Below the pieces are notes generated by a model. That model was not told the origin of the DNA, ran no database searches, and worked only from the letters and a program-made list of their open reading frames with translations. Positions 1 to 18,004 of a stretch of 64,000 nucleotides of DNA are shown here, one piece after another. Both the position numbers and the translations under genes were made by a program. Numbering within the stretch: the first letter of the stretch is position 1; each line of letters starts with the position of its first letter. Origin of the DNA: Latrodectus hesperus (lineage: Eukaryota > Arthropoda > Arachnida > Araneae > Theridiidae); assembly GCA_037975125.1 (NCBI GenBank), contig CM075853.1, forward strand, positions 28,324,295 through 28,388,294, written 5' to 3'.

Positions 1-1241
<1,241 letters not shown>

Positions 1242-1717
1242 TTTGTTTTTTGCTTTGTGAAAAGAGGTTTCAAATACTTTATAGCTAAATACAAAATGAG
1301 TGATGAAAAGTGCAAAAGTTTTTATTTACTTACAAAATTATTAAACCTTTGAATCGGAACTTATTTTATTCGTATCCTTTTCTGATCAGTGGCGTATTTG
1401 AAAAAATGAAAAGATATTCACTGCTAGGGGGAAAAAACAGTATTTTTGAATCAAAATAGAGCTATTGGTGTGTAGAAATAAGGAGAGATGTGATACTTAC
1501 ATATATCTTCAATTACGGATGCAACTTTAATAGTGAGTAAAGAGCTGCATTATTCCATTCTTAAAGCAAACACAGTTCCAAACAACAGACATGGTGACAT
1601 AAAGCACTTTACAAAGTTTTCAATTTATCCTCAAGTATTGTTTGAGTTAACTTTAAACGCTATTATCAAAACTTCGAAATTACACGTTGCATGTATTTTA
1701 ATTTAGCTGGAGATACA
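1242..1717. other. AT-rich spacer
   Basis: No gene recognised. A CAGTGGCGTA word at 1,388 resembles some DNA-transposon termini, but no matching inverted end or transposase is near. Confidence 0.5.

Positions 1718-1806
<89 letters not shown>
1718..1806. repeat. (AT)n microsatellite
   Basis: An AT dinucleotide run interrupted by single G bases near both ends. Confidence 0.95.
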
Positions 1807-6069
<4,263 letters not shown>

Positions 6070-6310
6070 AGTATTCGAGTTCATCTGACGATCGAACGTA
6101 ATCAAGACCATTGTTGCATTAATTTATTCATGGACACTGTAACAGCAGCCTGCAGTTGTCCTGCCTGCCATGTTGTGTATTGAAATAATTACAAACGCCT
6201 GGACACGGAGTCTCTATATTGGGTTCTAATTTAGAGTCAGGATTGTGAAGATAATTGTGTGACATACGAACAAGCACTTCGGAATATTATTACTGAAATA
6301 TGCTATGTAA
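6070..6310. other. Balanced-composition segment, possible conserved noncoding element
   Basis: Complexity rises and AT falls here compared with several kilobases on either side. It contains CAGCAGCCTGCAGTTGTCC, GACGATCGAACG and CCTGGACACGG, has no simple repeats and no long open frame. This is the usual look of a conserved noncoding element in arthropod genomes, but only comparison can show it. Confidence 0.3.
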
Positions 6311-7859
6311 ATATAATGGCTACATAATTCAAATAAGCTTAATTAATTCGAAAGTAAGGAATATGTAGAATAGAATTATAGGGAGATGTTGGAAAATAAA
6401 ATGCAGCAAATTGTTTAACTGTCTGGTTATAGATAAAAGTTAAAAAATTAAATATTTTAATTAATCTTAAATTTTTCTAATTAATATTAATGTTAATGAA
6501 ACACTGTAAAATTTCAAGCATGAAATTGGTATCTTGGGGAAGTAGAGTTTTCTAAATGTTTTAGATCCTTTTACTCATAATAAATGTCATTTGATGAAGA
6601 TTATTGAGACTAAACGGTTTCTTCTTATTTGTATGTTTTTCGTATTTATGGTTTTATAATTTGTAAAGAAGGAGAACAAGGTATCTATTAAAAAAGAATT
6701 CAATTTTCGTTGGCATTTTTTCGTGAACAAAAATTCCCAAATTTTTATCATTTGATAAAAAAAATGTGACAAATTGATGTTCAGTTTTGTGTGTTCTTAT
6801 TATTTTCAATTATTTATGCCTGATAATTAAATATATTGAACATATTCTAATTTGAACTGTGTTAAAATATTCAGGTTAATCAATGACCCATCAACTTACA
6901 TAATTCTTTCAGCAGCACATTAATAAAGGATTTTTCGTCTCAACTTTTGAACTGAAATTGATGACCGCTCTCAACACGACATTCTGTGGGTGGTATCGAA
7001 CCTTAAACAACTCGAAAAAAGCACTTCCTTAAGTCAAGGATATTACCCAACAGATATATGTATTCGAGAAATTCCCATTCAAACGATTAGCAAAATATTT
7101 TTGTAATGTTTCAGTTAAAGATATTGCGTGAAAAACTTATTTTATGTTGTAATTTTCAAGGAAATGATAAAGAAATTGGTTAAAAAAAAAGTTATAAATA
7201 GTAATTTAAAACAGAGATGATTTGTAAGCCGATCTTATAGAGCACCGGAATACCAAAAATAACATTCTAAGTAAGAGAATTCGTTACGTTGATAGAAAAT
7301 ACATACGTTAATGAATCAAAATATACAATCCCCTTATTTATATGTTATATTAAGTTTCTATAACACTAAACACGATAGCATTCAAGATTCTTTAACTATA
7401 TTAAGCCATTAGATTGTGTGTTAAGTCATTTATATAAAATATTTATATAAGTACACAAAATGATATTGAAACTTAACTCCATAAAGTTTCTGTCAAATAA
7501 ATATAATTGCACAGAATACGTACTTAAATACATATTCGTTACATAACATACTATATGCAACTATTTAAAATGCAGTTTAGTCATGTGATAAATGAGAAAG
7601 AAAAACGGTAAAGATAACAGACTCGTTTCTTTACTACTTAAAAAATTCAGTATTTTCAGAAGTTCAAAGTTGAGGAAGACACAAGTGAATGTAAAGATGA
7701 TTGGTCGATGATATTCTAATGGATACATTATGGTAGATTAAATTATACGATTAATGACAGTGGTTGTTCTTATAGTCATATCACTGGTAAAACCTACGTA
7801 GGCGAGTGCACTCTGCATAAAAATTAAACTAGATGAAGGTGTGAATAAAATGCATAAGA
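6311..7859. other. AT-rich spacer
   Basis: No gene recognised. At 6,960-7,050 the minus strand reads GGTTCGATACC, a B-box-like word, but no convincing A box or SINE body accompanies it. Confidence 0.45.
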
Positions 7860-8430
7860 GCAGTCTTTCTAGACGCGTACCAAAATGCAAGGATCCTTAT
7901 ATTCCAAGAGAAGCTGTGGTGGCTCAACAATCAACTTCTGTTAACATTTTGAGGAATGTGCGGGCAGCTTTGGTTTCTCTAATATTTGAAAGAATAGTGT
8001 GATGATAATCGGCCGAAAACGAATTGAAGTTAAATCGCCCTTTACGAGGTTTCTTATAACCGCCTAATCACCAAAGTTTGGAATAGTGACTTTATTGAAG
8101 ATTGGAAGTGTCTTTATTGAAAGACTTGGACTACTCGATGACAAGTGTGGTGTTCAGTGAATAGTTTCGGTTTTGTTTTCTTATTGATAACTATTGAATA
8201 TTAATCTTTAAGTGTCAAGGAGCTACAGTCAATTCAACTATTATAACTAATTGACATAACACTTGTCAACATTGAACAATGGTTTATATCACCCTTAGTA
8301 CCTATCAAGCCTATGTTGACAGTGCAACAATCGGTTGATGAGATACTGCAATACGTATATTCTTTCACTTGCTTTCAATAGTAGCAAAATGGCATACCCA
8401 GCAGAATAATATTAAAACAAATATTCCATT
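7860..8430 (+). pseudogene. Tc1-like transposase remnant, heavily decayed
   Basis: Shifting between plus frames, scraps resemble a Tc1-like transposase. Near 8,035 a stretch reads RPLRGFL followed by PPNHQSL, like the RPLRRLPLTPNHR linker of many Tc1-like proteins. Near 8,125 W followed by VWCSVNSFGFVF resembles the W...VVFSDESRFCF block around the first catalytic Asp, which here reads as Asn. Later words near 8,280-8,310 fit the GTLNAQRYVD region. Stops and frameshifts are frequent, so nothing could be made from it. The order of scraps along the strand supports the call, but each match is short. Confidence 0.4.
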
Positions 8431-9069
8431 CATTAGAAGACTAAATTAATATGATGTTCATTAAGGAAAATAAATATCTCAATCGTCAACCAACTTAATG
8501 GCGGCCATATGTAAAAACCACCAAGATCAACTCGTTTCTCTGATATTTACGATACATCCACATCCATTTTCAAAGTGTTATAAACTACCATAATTCTATT
8601 ACATGCATTTCAAAAGTATTATTTCTTAAAATCTCTTTTAGAAGGAAATGATAGCCTATATTTGATTTTTTATGATGTGAGTTAGTAACAGTTTTAAATG
8701 TTGTCTTTTGCACACTTTAAATCCGCATTTTACAACTCGCCATTTTATTATGAATGCTGAAATACATTTTGTTTATATAATTCATTAAACCCAATTCTTA
8801 TCCTCCACAAGTTTTGTCCATCTAGGATAGTTGTCCTGGATTCAAATTTTTTTGCAATAAACTGCATATTTTTCAAGTAAAAGTCAGTTTATAAAGAGAA
8901 TTTATCAGAGAATCAAATTGAGGGTCAATTAAAAGTTAAATTTATTAATTAGTTTTCACATGTCTTTTATAATATATATTAAACAAAAAATACTTGTTTG
9001 TTGAAAAAGAACTATACAATCATTAAATCTTGGTTTAGTTAAAATTTAGAAATAATGTTTAAATTATAA
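8431..9069. other. AT-rich spacer
   Basis: No gene or repeat recognised. Confidence 0.5.
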
Positions 9070-9252
9070 AGCCCAGTGGCTGAGGCACAAGTTCGATCTT
9101 CGAGCTGGGCAAGGTCGACTTAGTTTTTCATCCCTTCAGTGGGTCGATAAACTAAGTACCAAGCATGCTTGGGAACTAGGCATTATGGGTTTCGCATAAA
9201 GCTGTGACCACCTATCGGGACATATAGCTCACATGGGTTGTTGTGCCACAAA
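9070..9252 (+). mobile_element. tRNA-derived SINE, family 1, second copy
   Basis: The plus strand reads GCCCAGTGGCTGAGGC then AGTTCGATCTTCGAGC and GGGCAAGGTCGACTTAG, matching the reverse complement of the copy at 3,286-3,557. The shared body includes CATCCCTTC, GTGGGTCGATAAACTA, AAGCATGCTTGGGAACTA and CACATGGG. Part of the head between A and B boxes is deleted and the 3' part is shorter, so it is an older, decayed copy. Confidence 0.8.
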
Positions 9253-10919
9253 ATTTAGAAATCGTTTATAATTATTGCAAGATTAAGTGTAATTTATCCA
9301 ACTTTTGTTTATATTATTATTAGTTCCTATATTTGTTTTTACATATCATTATATTTGTCTGAATGTTACCAGTTTAATATAAATGATTTTTTTATTATAA
9401 TATTATGGTGTTTCTATTAATAAGCGCATTTTTTAAAAGGTAATATTAAAGTTATACCCCTGAATATAAAATTAAATTTATATTAAAAATAATTTTCCGA
9501 GAAACTCGTAGAAACTATCTGGGAAAGAGTTTTGAATGCTATTAGAATCACAACTAACTAATAAGAAAACATTTTCTCCATATTTAAAGCCAGTTGAATT
9601 AAAATTTGTAGACAAAGTGTTCACGTAACTGTAAAAATAAACACTTAAATATCTGTTGAAATAATGTTTTACTGTATAATTATTGTGCATTTATTATTCC
9701 GTGTTTGATTAACGACTTGCTGAATAGACAAATTTAACTAAAATTATTCACGTTGGGATAACAATTCTATCACTGTTTCAGTCAACTAGAAACTAATATA
9801 ACTAAGGTATAGTTGAAGGAAAAATACCAACTACCTTTTACACATTTTCGACAATCAACAATATTTCACTGAGGAAGAAAATACAGTGTGATAATTTTCT
9901 AGTCGACATAATTGCACAAATCTTACTGCTATTTACTTGTTTTGGTAAAATAATATTCAAAGTACATTCTCTTACCAAGTGATAGATGAAATAAATTAAA
10001 AGATATTTTTTATTCTCCATTTGAAAATGATTAAAAAGTTATTTAAATTTATTACACGATAATCAATAAAATTGCACATTATAAATAATTAAATAATTCT
10101 TCATTTAATTCTTTCTTGAGAAAATATTTTAGTTCTTATTATTATTACAAATAATTAATCATAATAGTATAACTCCCTCTGATTTTTTCATGTTTATATA
10201 TTCTTGGTTTTATGATAGCATTTAAAATGATATTAAAATTATAATAATACACAGGACAATTTAATCAGTACAATATAATTATTAGATGAAGAATATAGTT
10301 GTTAAATTATAATAACCTTTAAAAATTATAAGTAAATTCATAACTTCTTTTTTTACTGACTAATAAGTCTTGAGTTTTAAAATTTTAAATATTTAAAATT
10401 TTAATTAAAGTTTAACAAATTGACAATATTAAATCATAATACAGTTATTTGAGTGAGTTCTGTAATAAAATTATTGCACTAAACATGAGAAAAAGTAAAT
10501 TATTCATTATGAATTTACCAGCATATTTGTCATATTCTATAGATATTATAATGAAGCAATGTATGTTTTTATTTCTGTTTATAAGAAAATCAAGTTTCAT
10601 TAATGCCAATTTGCTAATAATTACTCAGTTGTAGTTTTTTTCCGAAAAAAAAACTTTCTGCTATTCTTTGAAATGTTTTTAAAATCTCTTGGTATGTTCA
10701 GAAACAGGTATCGCGAGCATATAATAAAAAAATGTGTTATCTCTCTCTATTTATCATCTTACTTAATTGTACTTAATTATTTTGTAGTAAAAGTTTTTTT
10801 CGAAAATTTTTTAAAGAAACTAATTTTATTTCAATCTTATATTTTTTCCTTTCAATTTATTGGAACATTTTTATGTATATGAATTACCAATCGAATTTAA
10901 TTCGCATTTGTTTATTGGA
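9253..10919. other. AT-rich spacer with a perfect 28-bp palindrome
   Basis: Noncoding, very AT-rich. Positions 10,377-10,404 form a perfect A/T-only palindrome without a spacer. Open frames at 10,449-10,882 have the Phe/Ile/Leu/Lys-rich composition of translated AT-rich DNA and no domain. Confidence 0.5.
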
Positions 10920-11366
10920 TACAGAAGCGAAGAATTTGTACATCAGTAGCCGGTAAATAACCTAGAAGCGCTAACAGACCTAATTTTTCTTAAGCACATA
11001 CCTCTACATCCGGCTACGAAAATAACTGCACCAGTTTTCAGACGATTTCTCAGCGCATTACCTCTTCACTTCAATTCAACAGAGCGAGCCAAGTCAAAAG
11101 GAATAAAGCAAACGAAAAAGTTTTGATTTTTTCTTTTATACATACATTTTTTTCTTTCCGGTCTTCAGTAAAATGCTGAAAAAGGGATGATCATGGAGAG
11201 AAAGATGGTGAAAAAAATATAAAAGGAGATCAATCCAAAAACATCTCAATAAAGACTCTGACAAGGTAGAAAAAAGAGGGCCAAACGAATATTTTTTCGT
11301 TCTTTTTTTTTCTTCTACAAACGACATCTACCTCAATCTTCTTTTTTCTCGTTTGCTCGACTCCAG
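10920..11366 (+). promoter_or_regulatory. Probable promoter or upstream region of the signal-peptide gene
   Basis: From about 10,920 the sequence becomes more complex, with CpG-containing words such as TAGCCGGTAAATAA, GAAGCGCTAACAG and CATCCGGCTACG, in contrast to the AT-rich DNA before it. The last part is pyrimidine-rich and ends CTCGACTCCAG at 11,366, which could be a splice acceptor, in which case transcription starts further upstream. I see no clear TATA box, so a start site cannot be fixed. Confidence 0.4.
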
Positions 11367-11509
11367 GTGAATCGAAGGAAGGGAGGGGGCGCGGCGGGCA
11401 TCCCTGGGATCTTCCGAAGAGGATGTAGAGTTTGCGGGATGAGACAGTTCTCCAGAGGAAGGGGAAGACTCACTAGCGGTCCGTGTTTTCATTTGGAGAG
11501 TTGGAAACT
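11367..11509 (+). other. GC-rich 5' untranslated leader with short upstream frames
   Basis: A sharply GC-rich, purine-rich leader (GGGAGGGGGCGCGGCGGGCA at its core), the most GC-rich stretch in the window. It contains a minimal upstream frame, ATG followed at once by TAG (11,423-11,428), and a second upstream ATG at 11,439 in another frame that overlaps the main start. The main frame has an in-frame TAG at 11,474, so translation of it must begin at 11,510. Upstream frames of this kind often lower translation of the main frame; that role is inference. Confidence 0.5.
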
Positions 11510-11564
11510 ATGGAAAACGTGGGACGTTTCTCTGTTTTGGTATTCTTCGTCATCAGTTTATCGA
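11510..11564 (+). CDS. First coding exon: signal peptide of a secreted or membrane protein
   Basis: ATG at 11,510 has A at -3 and G at +4. It opens 18 codons reading MENVGRFSVLVFFVISLS: a short polar N-region with one Arg, then a hydrophobic core of Val, Leu, Phe and Ile, the pattern of a signal peptide that sends a protein into the secretory pathway. The 19th codon is split after its first base by GTAAGT at 11,565, so the intron is phase 1. A signal-peptide exon with a phase 1 donor is common in genes for extracellular proteins, immunoglobulin-superfamily adhesion proteins among them, but the family cannot be named from this exon. No second exon is recognised downstream in the window. A competing frame is open across the same stretch (from 11,367), but it lacks a hydrophobic start and has Arg/Gly-rich composition. 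Confidence 0.6.
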
Positions 11565-11570
11565 GTAAGT
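11565..11570 (+). promoter_or_regulatory. Consensus 5' splice donor
   Basis: TCGA|GTAAGT: the intron side matches the animal donor consensus exactly, immediately followed by AT-rich, T-rich DNA typical of intron sequence. Confidence 0.6.
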
Positions 11571-12019
11571 TTCGCTCCATAATTTTTTTTTCTTATCCTT
11601 TTAATCCATTTTTTTCACTTTTTCTTTTACAATTCAACTGAACATACAATGAAAAATATTTAACTTTGACAAAAAGTTATTTTTTACTAAAGTCAGAAAA
11701 CGTTTTCCTGATAACAGTTAATCAAAATATTTTTAGCTAATATTGCTATAAACATAAATTATTACAAAAAAATGTTCGTAATTTTTATATCTTACATCAT
11801 TAAGAGTTTAATAAGAAAAATATATAAAACATATTTCTATTATTCATTATTCTTAATAGAGAAAAAATTTATGATATTCATTTATATAAAAAAACAATAG
11901 TTATAATACTTAACATAAAAAGACATAAGACGTTATTATGATGATTGATGATGCGAACACATTTCTACACATGAAGTTCTTTACATTCTTACAGCGAAAA
12001 TGAATACCGTGGAACCTTT
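11571..12019. other. Probable start of the first intron
   Basis: AT-rich noncoding DNA directly after the splice donor. No other feature seen. Confidence 0.45.
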
Positions 12020-12023
12020 TATA

Positions 12024-12086
<63 letters not shown>
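12020..12086. repeat. (AT)n microsatellite
   Basis: AT dinucleotide run with one G near its start. Confidence 0.95.
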
Positions 12087-12093
<7 letters not shown>

Positions 12094-12096
12094 GAA

Positions 12097-12140
12097 AAGG
12101 CTTTTTTATGTAAAAAAATTTTTATATAAGAAAAAGCCTT
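12097..12140. repeat. Short hairpin next to the AT array
   Basis: AAGGCTTTTT at 12,097-12,106 and its exact complement AAAAAGCCTT at 12,131-12,140 enclose a 24-bp AT-rich loop. It lies just after the (AT)n run. Confidence 0.7.
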
Positions 12141-15100
12141 ATTGCATAAGACATCAAAACAAAAAAATTAAAATATTTTGGGAAATTCTTAGGAATAAAA
12201 GTGCAAAATGAAACAACTATTGCGTGATTAAAATGAACAAATTAAGCTTACTTTCAAAACTTTTTTATTTCTATAAGGAATTAAAAAATGGTTTCTTATT
12301 AATTAGTTATTTTCTAATTATTGATATTTCATCAAATTTTTATTAATTACATCTAAGTCCACATAACAATCTTTCTTATAAAATACTTCCATAAACATAA
12401 TTTCTCATAAATGTATCCCTTCTTAATAAATTTAAATATTATACTTGAGCAAATTAAAATAATTTCAAAATTTATAAAAATACTACTGTATTTTTTTATT
12501 TTATTTTTTTCTTTCTGAAAATTGTAATAATAGAAAACTTGATTTACTCTTAGTTTTAAATTTACCTTTCAAATTTATAATTTCATCATTTTTAGATTTC
12601 CTTTTTATACATGATGCACTTTAATAACAAAACCAAAGACATAAAGATTTTATCCTCATTTATCTAACTACTATTAAACAAAAAACACATAAAATTGTAA
12701 TTATATTTATCTTGAGTATTAGGTTAGCAAACTTTTCATACTCATTTACAAATAAACAAATAAATAATTGTATAAAAGTAATGGAAATTTTTGAAATCAA
12801 TTAAAATAAAAACTATTTAACAAAATTCTTCATATTTAAAAACATTTGCTAAATTGATGTTTTAAAAAATTTTAAGTACTTTCACCCCAACATTCATAAT
12901 TGAAATTATAAATTACATTGATTATATATAAATAAAAACTGCATATAAGGTTAGTAAAATGTACTACTATTGTTAATATTAGATTCTTGTAAATAATATA
13001 ATTAATAAATTTAATTTAAATAATGATATTAGATTTGAAAATTATATAAATTTTAATAATATAATATTTATATATCTATGGATAAAATATAATAACTTTA
13101 GAATAAAAAATAATTTCAATGCAATTAAAATAATATGGATGAATGATATCAAATTTATGTGGTAAAACATGAAAGAATTCATTTTTTCTGAATTCGATTT
13201 AAGATAATTTTTTTCTAAATTTATTTCTAGCAGAAGAAAATACTTTTATTCAAATTTGATTATCGATATTAGGATATTTTAATACATGAAATTAAACTTA
13301 ATATTTATTGTTTTAAAATGTAATTATTAAACATACTTTCATACTTTAAGAATTCTTAATGATAAAAAATTGTCATATAATAAATCTATTGTTTTATATT
13401 TAAGAAACATCAATTCTGAGAGTTTGACTCTGAAGTATAAACTTTCCAAAAAGAATTTCATAATATAACTATTATTATAATTACAAAAACCAGCATATAT
13501 ATCAACTTCCACAGAAAAAAAATTTTTTTAAGGAAGTCAAACATAAAATCACAAGCTTTCGCGCCAGCTGTACTTGCAGCAAAATAAATTATGTAAGAAC
13601 CAATATGGAAATAAAATTTCTAAATCTGACAAAACTTAAAACTATTTCAAGCCATATATTAAAATTTAAATTTGCAAATTATTTATCATAAATTTAAATA
13701 ATTTGTGTTGTTTAAAATTTTCATTGTTAAGAACTTATTATTTTATTAATAATTATTTAAAATACATCGTTTGTTTTACTTACTAACATAAAATCGCACA
13801 AAATAATTTAAAGTTAAGTTATATGAATTGAACTCTTACAAAGAAATTATTCTATTTATTTTTTGTTTCCATTGTTGCAGAAATAAAAGAGTTAATTTTG
13901 ATGCGTCTGTAATAAAATATCAAAAACAAATTTATTGTTCTCGAAAATGTAATTCAAAATAAAATATATTTAACTAACATTCCAGATTTTTAATTTAAAT
14001 CTTTCAATTTTGTTCACAAACAAAATTAAAAATCCAATCTTCTGTTCATAATTAATTTTGAGTTGAAACAAGTTTTAATTATATATATAGTTGGTAATAT
14101 GTATCCATAGTTGATTAAAATGTTTCCATGGTAACACCGCTAAAAAAGATAATTGAGGATCGCAATTAATTTTGAGAATTGGATCATAAATTCTAAATAA
14201 ACAATTCAATTTATAGCTCAAAGCAAATTTTTATTTTATAAACGGTAAAAATGCATAATCTCTTAATTTATATAAACCAGATATTTTCTATTTACATAAA
14301 TGTTAAAATAAAATTAATTTTTAATTATTTCTTTTAATCATTTCCAAATATTATTCATAAAATTTTTAGGAAAGATTCAAAATCTAAATTATTCTCTTAG
14401 TTCTAGTTTCTTATTATAAATTTAAATGAATAAAATTATTTAAAATACTACAGTGTATTATCCAAAAGTATACTTATATTTTTGTAAAATGACAATTTAA
14501 TTTTATATTATGATATAAAATATCATGAATAAAATTCTTAAGTTAAAAGAGATTCTTATGAAATACATTCTGAAAGTTTGAAATATGGAATATTCCTTTC
14601 TTACTAAATAAATACAACCATAGATATTTCCATAAAAACTACATCACAAATGCCCATTCGGTTCATTTAATTCAGACATGGCCTAGTTTTAGATATCATC
14701 AGATATATTTTTCAAGAAAAATCTCGAAAAAAAGATATTTGTAGACTGCAATGATTCATTATCTGTTGCCATCAAAATCACATGATGACCATGATCAACA
14801 AATGTGACAGCAATGGATTTGATAAGAAAATCGTTGAAATCGAAAATAAATCGTCTTTGCGTCATCATTACCTAAATATAACATTATTATCTATCTAACA
14901 TTCATGTTCGGAATTTATAAGCATGGATTTGAATTATTTATGTTCAGTTTTAAAACCATTAATCGATGTATAAATGAAGATTTTAACTATTACTTTTGCA
15001 AGAGTTCCAGTACTGTTCTTACATAAAAAAAGAACTGCATTAGTTTAATACCAGTGACAGGTAATTACAATAATTCAAGTTCCATTACAGCAACATAATA

Positions 15101-17640
15101 AGGTACCTTAAAATTACAAACGATAAAATCTTAAATGGACTATTAATATATCAAAACACTAATTGTTAGAGATAAATATGTCTTACCAAAAATTTGCGTC
15201 AATAAATTTTTCTCTTGAGGTTAGAATAAAAGTTTTTAGTGAACTAATTAGTAAAAGCTTTATCTAAACCAACAAAATGAATAAAGGAATATTTTTACAT
15301 CGTTCTAATGCGTTTGCTTCTTAAGAAATATAAAACTTAAAAAATAAACTATAATAAAAATCGTTTGCATACATTTTTTTAAATAATAAAAAAATACTTT
15401 ATCGTCTGAAAAATAATCCTGAACAACTATTTTAAAAATTCTCATTTGTACCGTATTCAAGAATTAAACTTTAATATTTACCTCTATTTATAATGAAGAA
15501 ACAAATAGTTATCAAAGACTTATGTTTTTTTTTTCTTTTATTGCTGTTTTTATAACAAAACATTCTGCATAAAGGAGGAAGAATTAATTAATCATTTTTA
15601 AGCACAGCAATATAAATTTCTATAAAAAATTCATAATTTGCTAGAATGTAAATTATGTTATATTATACCCAATATAATGTATATCACTTTTTGCGAATTT
15701 AAATATAATTTATTTTTATAACTATGATTCTCGAATAAAATTATATTTAAGAATAACTTAAAACATTTCGACCAGTTTTATGTACTTTCGCAAGTAAATT
15801 CGAAACAAAAACTTTTTTATGTATATAATGATAGATTATGAATGTATATATTCACATCAATTTAAACAATTCAGTGATTTGCAAACGCACAAACTCGAAA
15901 TCCCTTATCTCCTTCTTGCGGTTAAAATTTATAGCTTATTTAACTATTATAAGTATTTTGAAAATTCTCCATAAAATATCTTTTTATTTTGACTAAACAA
16001 AGCGTAACTTCACTTTCTATATATTATGGATCTTTTTTAATACGTCAAAACAAAACTTTTCTTTTGTGTACATAGAAAGAGATGTTCTAAAAAACGTTAC
16101 CGGATACACAAAAGTTATACATGCATATTTCCTTATAAATGATAGGCACGTCGGAATAATTTTCTACATTTCGTTTTGAAGATAAAAGAAGTTTATTAAA
16201 GAATGCATAACCATTCTTTTGGGGTTTTCCGCTTCAACAGAACCTAATTTATCACTAAATTACCTGTTTTCCGACGCATTTTTTAAATAAATCCCTACGA
16301 CAACGAACTAAATCCCTGTCACGTGATTAAGACAGAAACGGAGAAGCGTCTTATTATTTATTTGTAATTGCTTTTCTGTTTAAGCAAAGAGATTTTTTCC
16401 CTGATTATTTTTGAAAATAAATCTAGTGTTATCGTACTTTCTATTTTTTTTCTTGTGTGTGATTGAATAATTCTGAAAGAGGTGAAATTAGTTTTTTTTT
16501 CAAATTAATTTATGACAGCTAATTATTATTTGGGATGTCTGAAATTAGAAAAAAAAATCGTACGAATAAATTTCGAATTAATTTAATCTTTTCGAAAATA
16601 GAGCAACGTTATTAAGCAGTAAAAATAATTCCAACCCAATTTAAAGAATTAAGAATTTATTTTATCACTTATGGTTTTAGTTTTTTATTTCAATGTTAAA
16701 TTTAATGGCTGTGTAAATATTTTAAAACTTAATGCTAATCCACTAAGTAAAGATATTTAACTAGTTTTTCACATAATTAACGCTCATTGACTAAAGAAAT
16801 GGCATAATATAATTGTATAATTATTCAACATATGGCATCATTATGTAGCTTGGGATAATCAACATTAATCAACACAAATTTCTAAATCTTTAAAAATTGC
16901 ATTTGTCCATAAATTTTTCTTTTTCATTTATTTTCTCTTATTTATCTTACGCTTTAATTAAGGGAAAAATAAATGCAGTTCCTTTTAATTAATCCATATC
17001 GGAAAGGGAAGATAAACTATCAATGATTAAATGTTTGTTATGAAAATATAAACTTAATTCCCTGCATAAAGTTTATACAAATTTGAATAAATAATGCATA
17101 TCTTTATAGGAAATTCAACAATAGCTGGTTTTAGAAAATAAGCGTACAAAAATACTTTGGGTAAAAAATTTATTTATTTCTCAATCAAAAAACTTTGTGA
17201 TAAAAAAATATTCAAAGTTTAAATTTTATAAATTGCATTTTTAACTTATTACATTTTACAAATTAGTAATAAAATATGAAATATTTAATTCCTAGAAATA
17301 CAAATTATCCATTAAAGACTTTGTAAGGAAATGTATCTGGAAAAATTGATTAAATTAACGGTCGCTTAATTATTTTTTAGAAAAATTTTTTATTTATTTA
17401 AAATTTTGTAAAATTTCATCATTATGTATTTTTTTTTTTTTGCTCACATTTTTTTTGTATATTTAAATAAAAATTTTAATAGATGGATACTTTTTTAATT
17501 TATTTTTATAAATTTATAATAAAATATAATAATAAAAATAAAATTAATTGTTTAGAAACCAATATTATCTCAGTAATGAATTTATAAGTTGAGAAATAAA
17601 TGTGTCTTGAAAAAACATAATTTATATATAATAATTTTTT
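12141..17640. other. Long AT-rich stretch without genes
   Basis: About 5.5 kb of very AT-rich DNA with poly-A and poly-T tracts. I find no transposase motif, SINE head or coding exon. Slightly less AT-rich patches at 14,640-14,880 and 16,080-16,400 (the latter with a GTCACGTGA E-box) might be small regulatory elements but show nothing decisive. Consistent with intron or intergenic DNA. Confidence 0.6.
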
Positions 17641-18004
17641 GTTACTCATGACACTTGGACAAGCGAAGCTCGCTCTGCCGACGCTTATGTGAAGTCATGA
17701 GGGTGCGTCTTTCGTTTAACTAGATAGAGCACCACGAAGGTGAAGCACAACTTTGCACTAAGATGCACCACTATAGGATCCACTCACTCAATTTTGACTT
17801 TGATCTGGAGGGGGTGGAAATTTTCTCCAGACCATTACACCCGTGGTAACTGCTCAACAACCAACCGCAGGGCTTTCGATTCCACAGGTTTAATTAGCTC
17901 GTAGTATATCACATGTACTCGGTGGGTCTTTGGCGGCATTGAGAATCGAACTCAACCCTTCTGGTTGGAAGGCCGATGCCTTAACCACTAAATACCACGG
18001 CTCA
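17641..18004 (-). mobile_element. tRNA-derived SINE, family 3, full length
   Basis: Read on the minus strand it starts GAGCCGTGGTATTTAGTGG (A-box-like TTTAGTGGTTAAGGC) and has GAGTTCGATTCTC (B-box-like) at the usual distance. It then has a body with CCACCGAGTACATG, ATGGTCTGGAGAAAATTTC, CACCTTCGTGGTGCTC and AAACGAAAGACGCACC, ending CTTGTCCAAGTGTCATGAGTAACA. Four other copies in the window (27.9, 31.8, 45.6, 50.8 kb) share this body. This is the most complete copy. SINEs have no protein; RNA polymerase III would start at the tRNA-like head, and mobilisation depends on a LINE. Confidence 0.9.

Noticed and set aside
1388..1402. CAGTGGCGTATTTG as a DNA-transposon terminus
   Set aside because: No matching inverted end, target duplication or transposase nearby.
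6960..7050. SINE head suggested by GGTTCGATACC on the minus strand
   Set aside because: No A box at the right distance and no body shared with other copies.
11367..11582. 71-codon Arg/Gly-rich plus frame overlapping the signal-peptide exon
   Set aside because: It is read through the GC-rich leader in another frame, crosses the splice donor and has no domain; the hydrophobic 18-codon frame fits the donor and context better.
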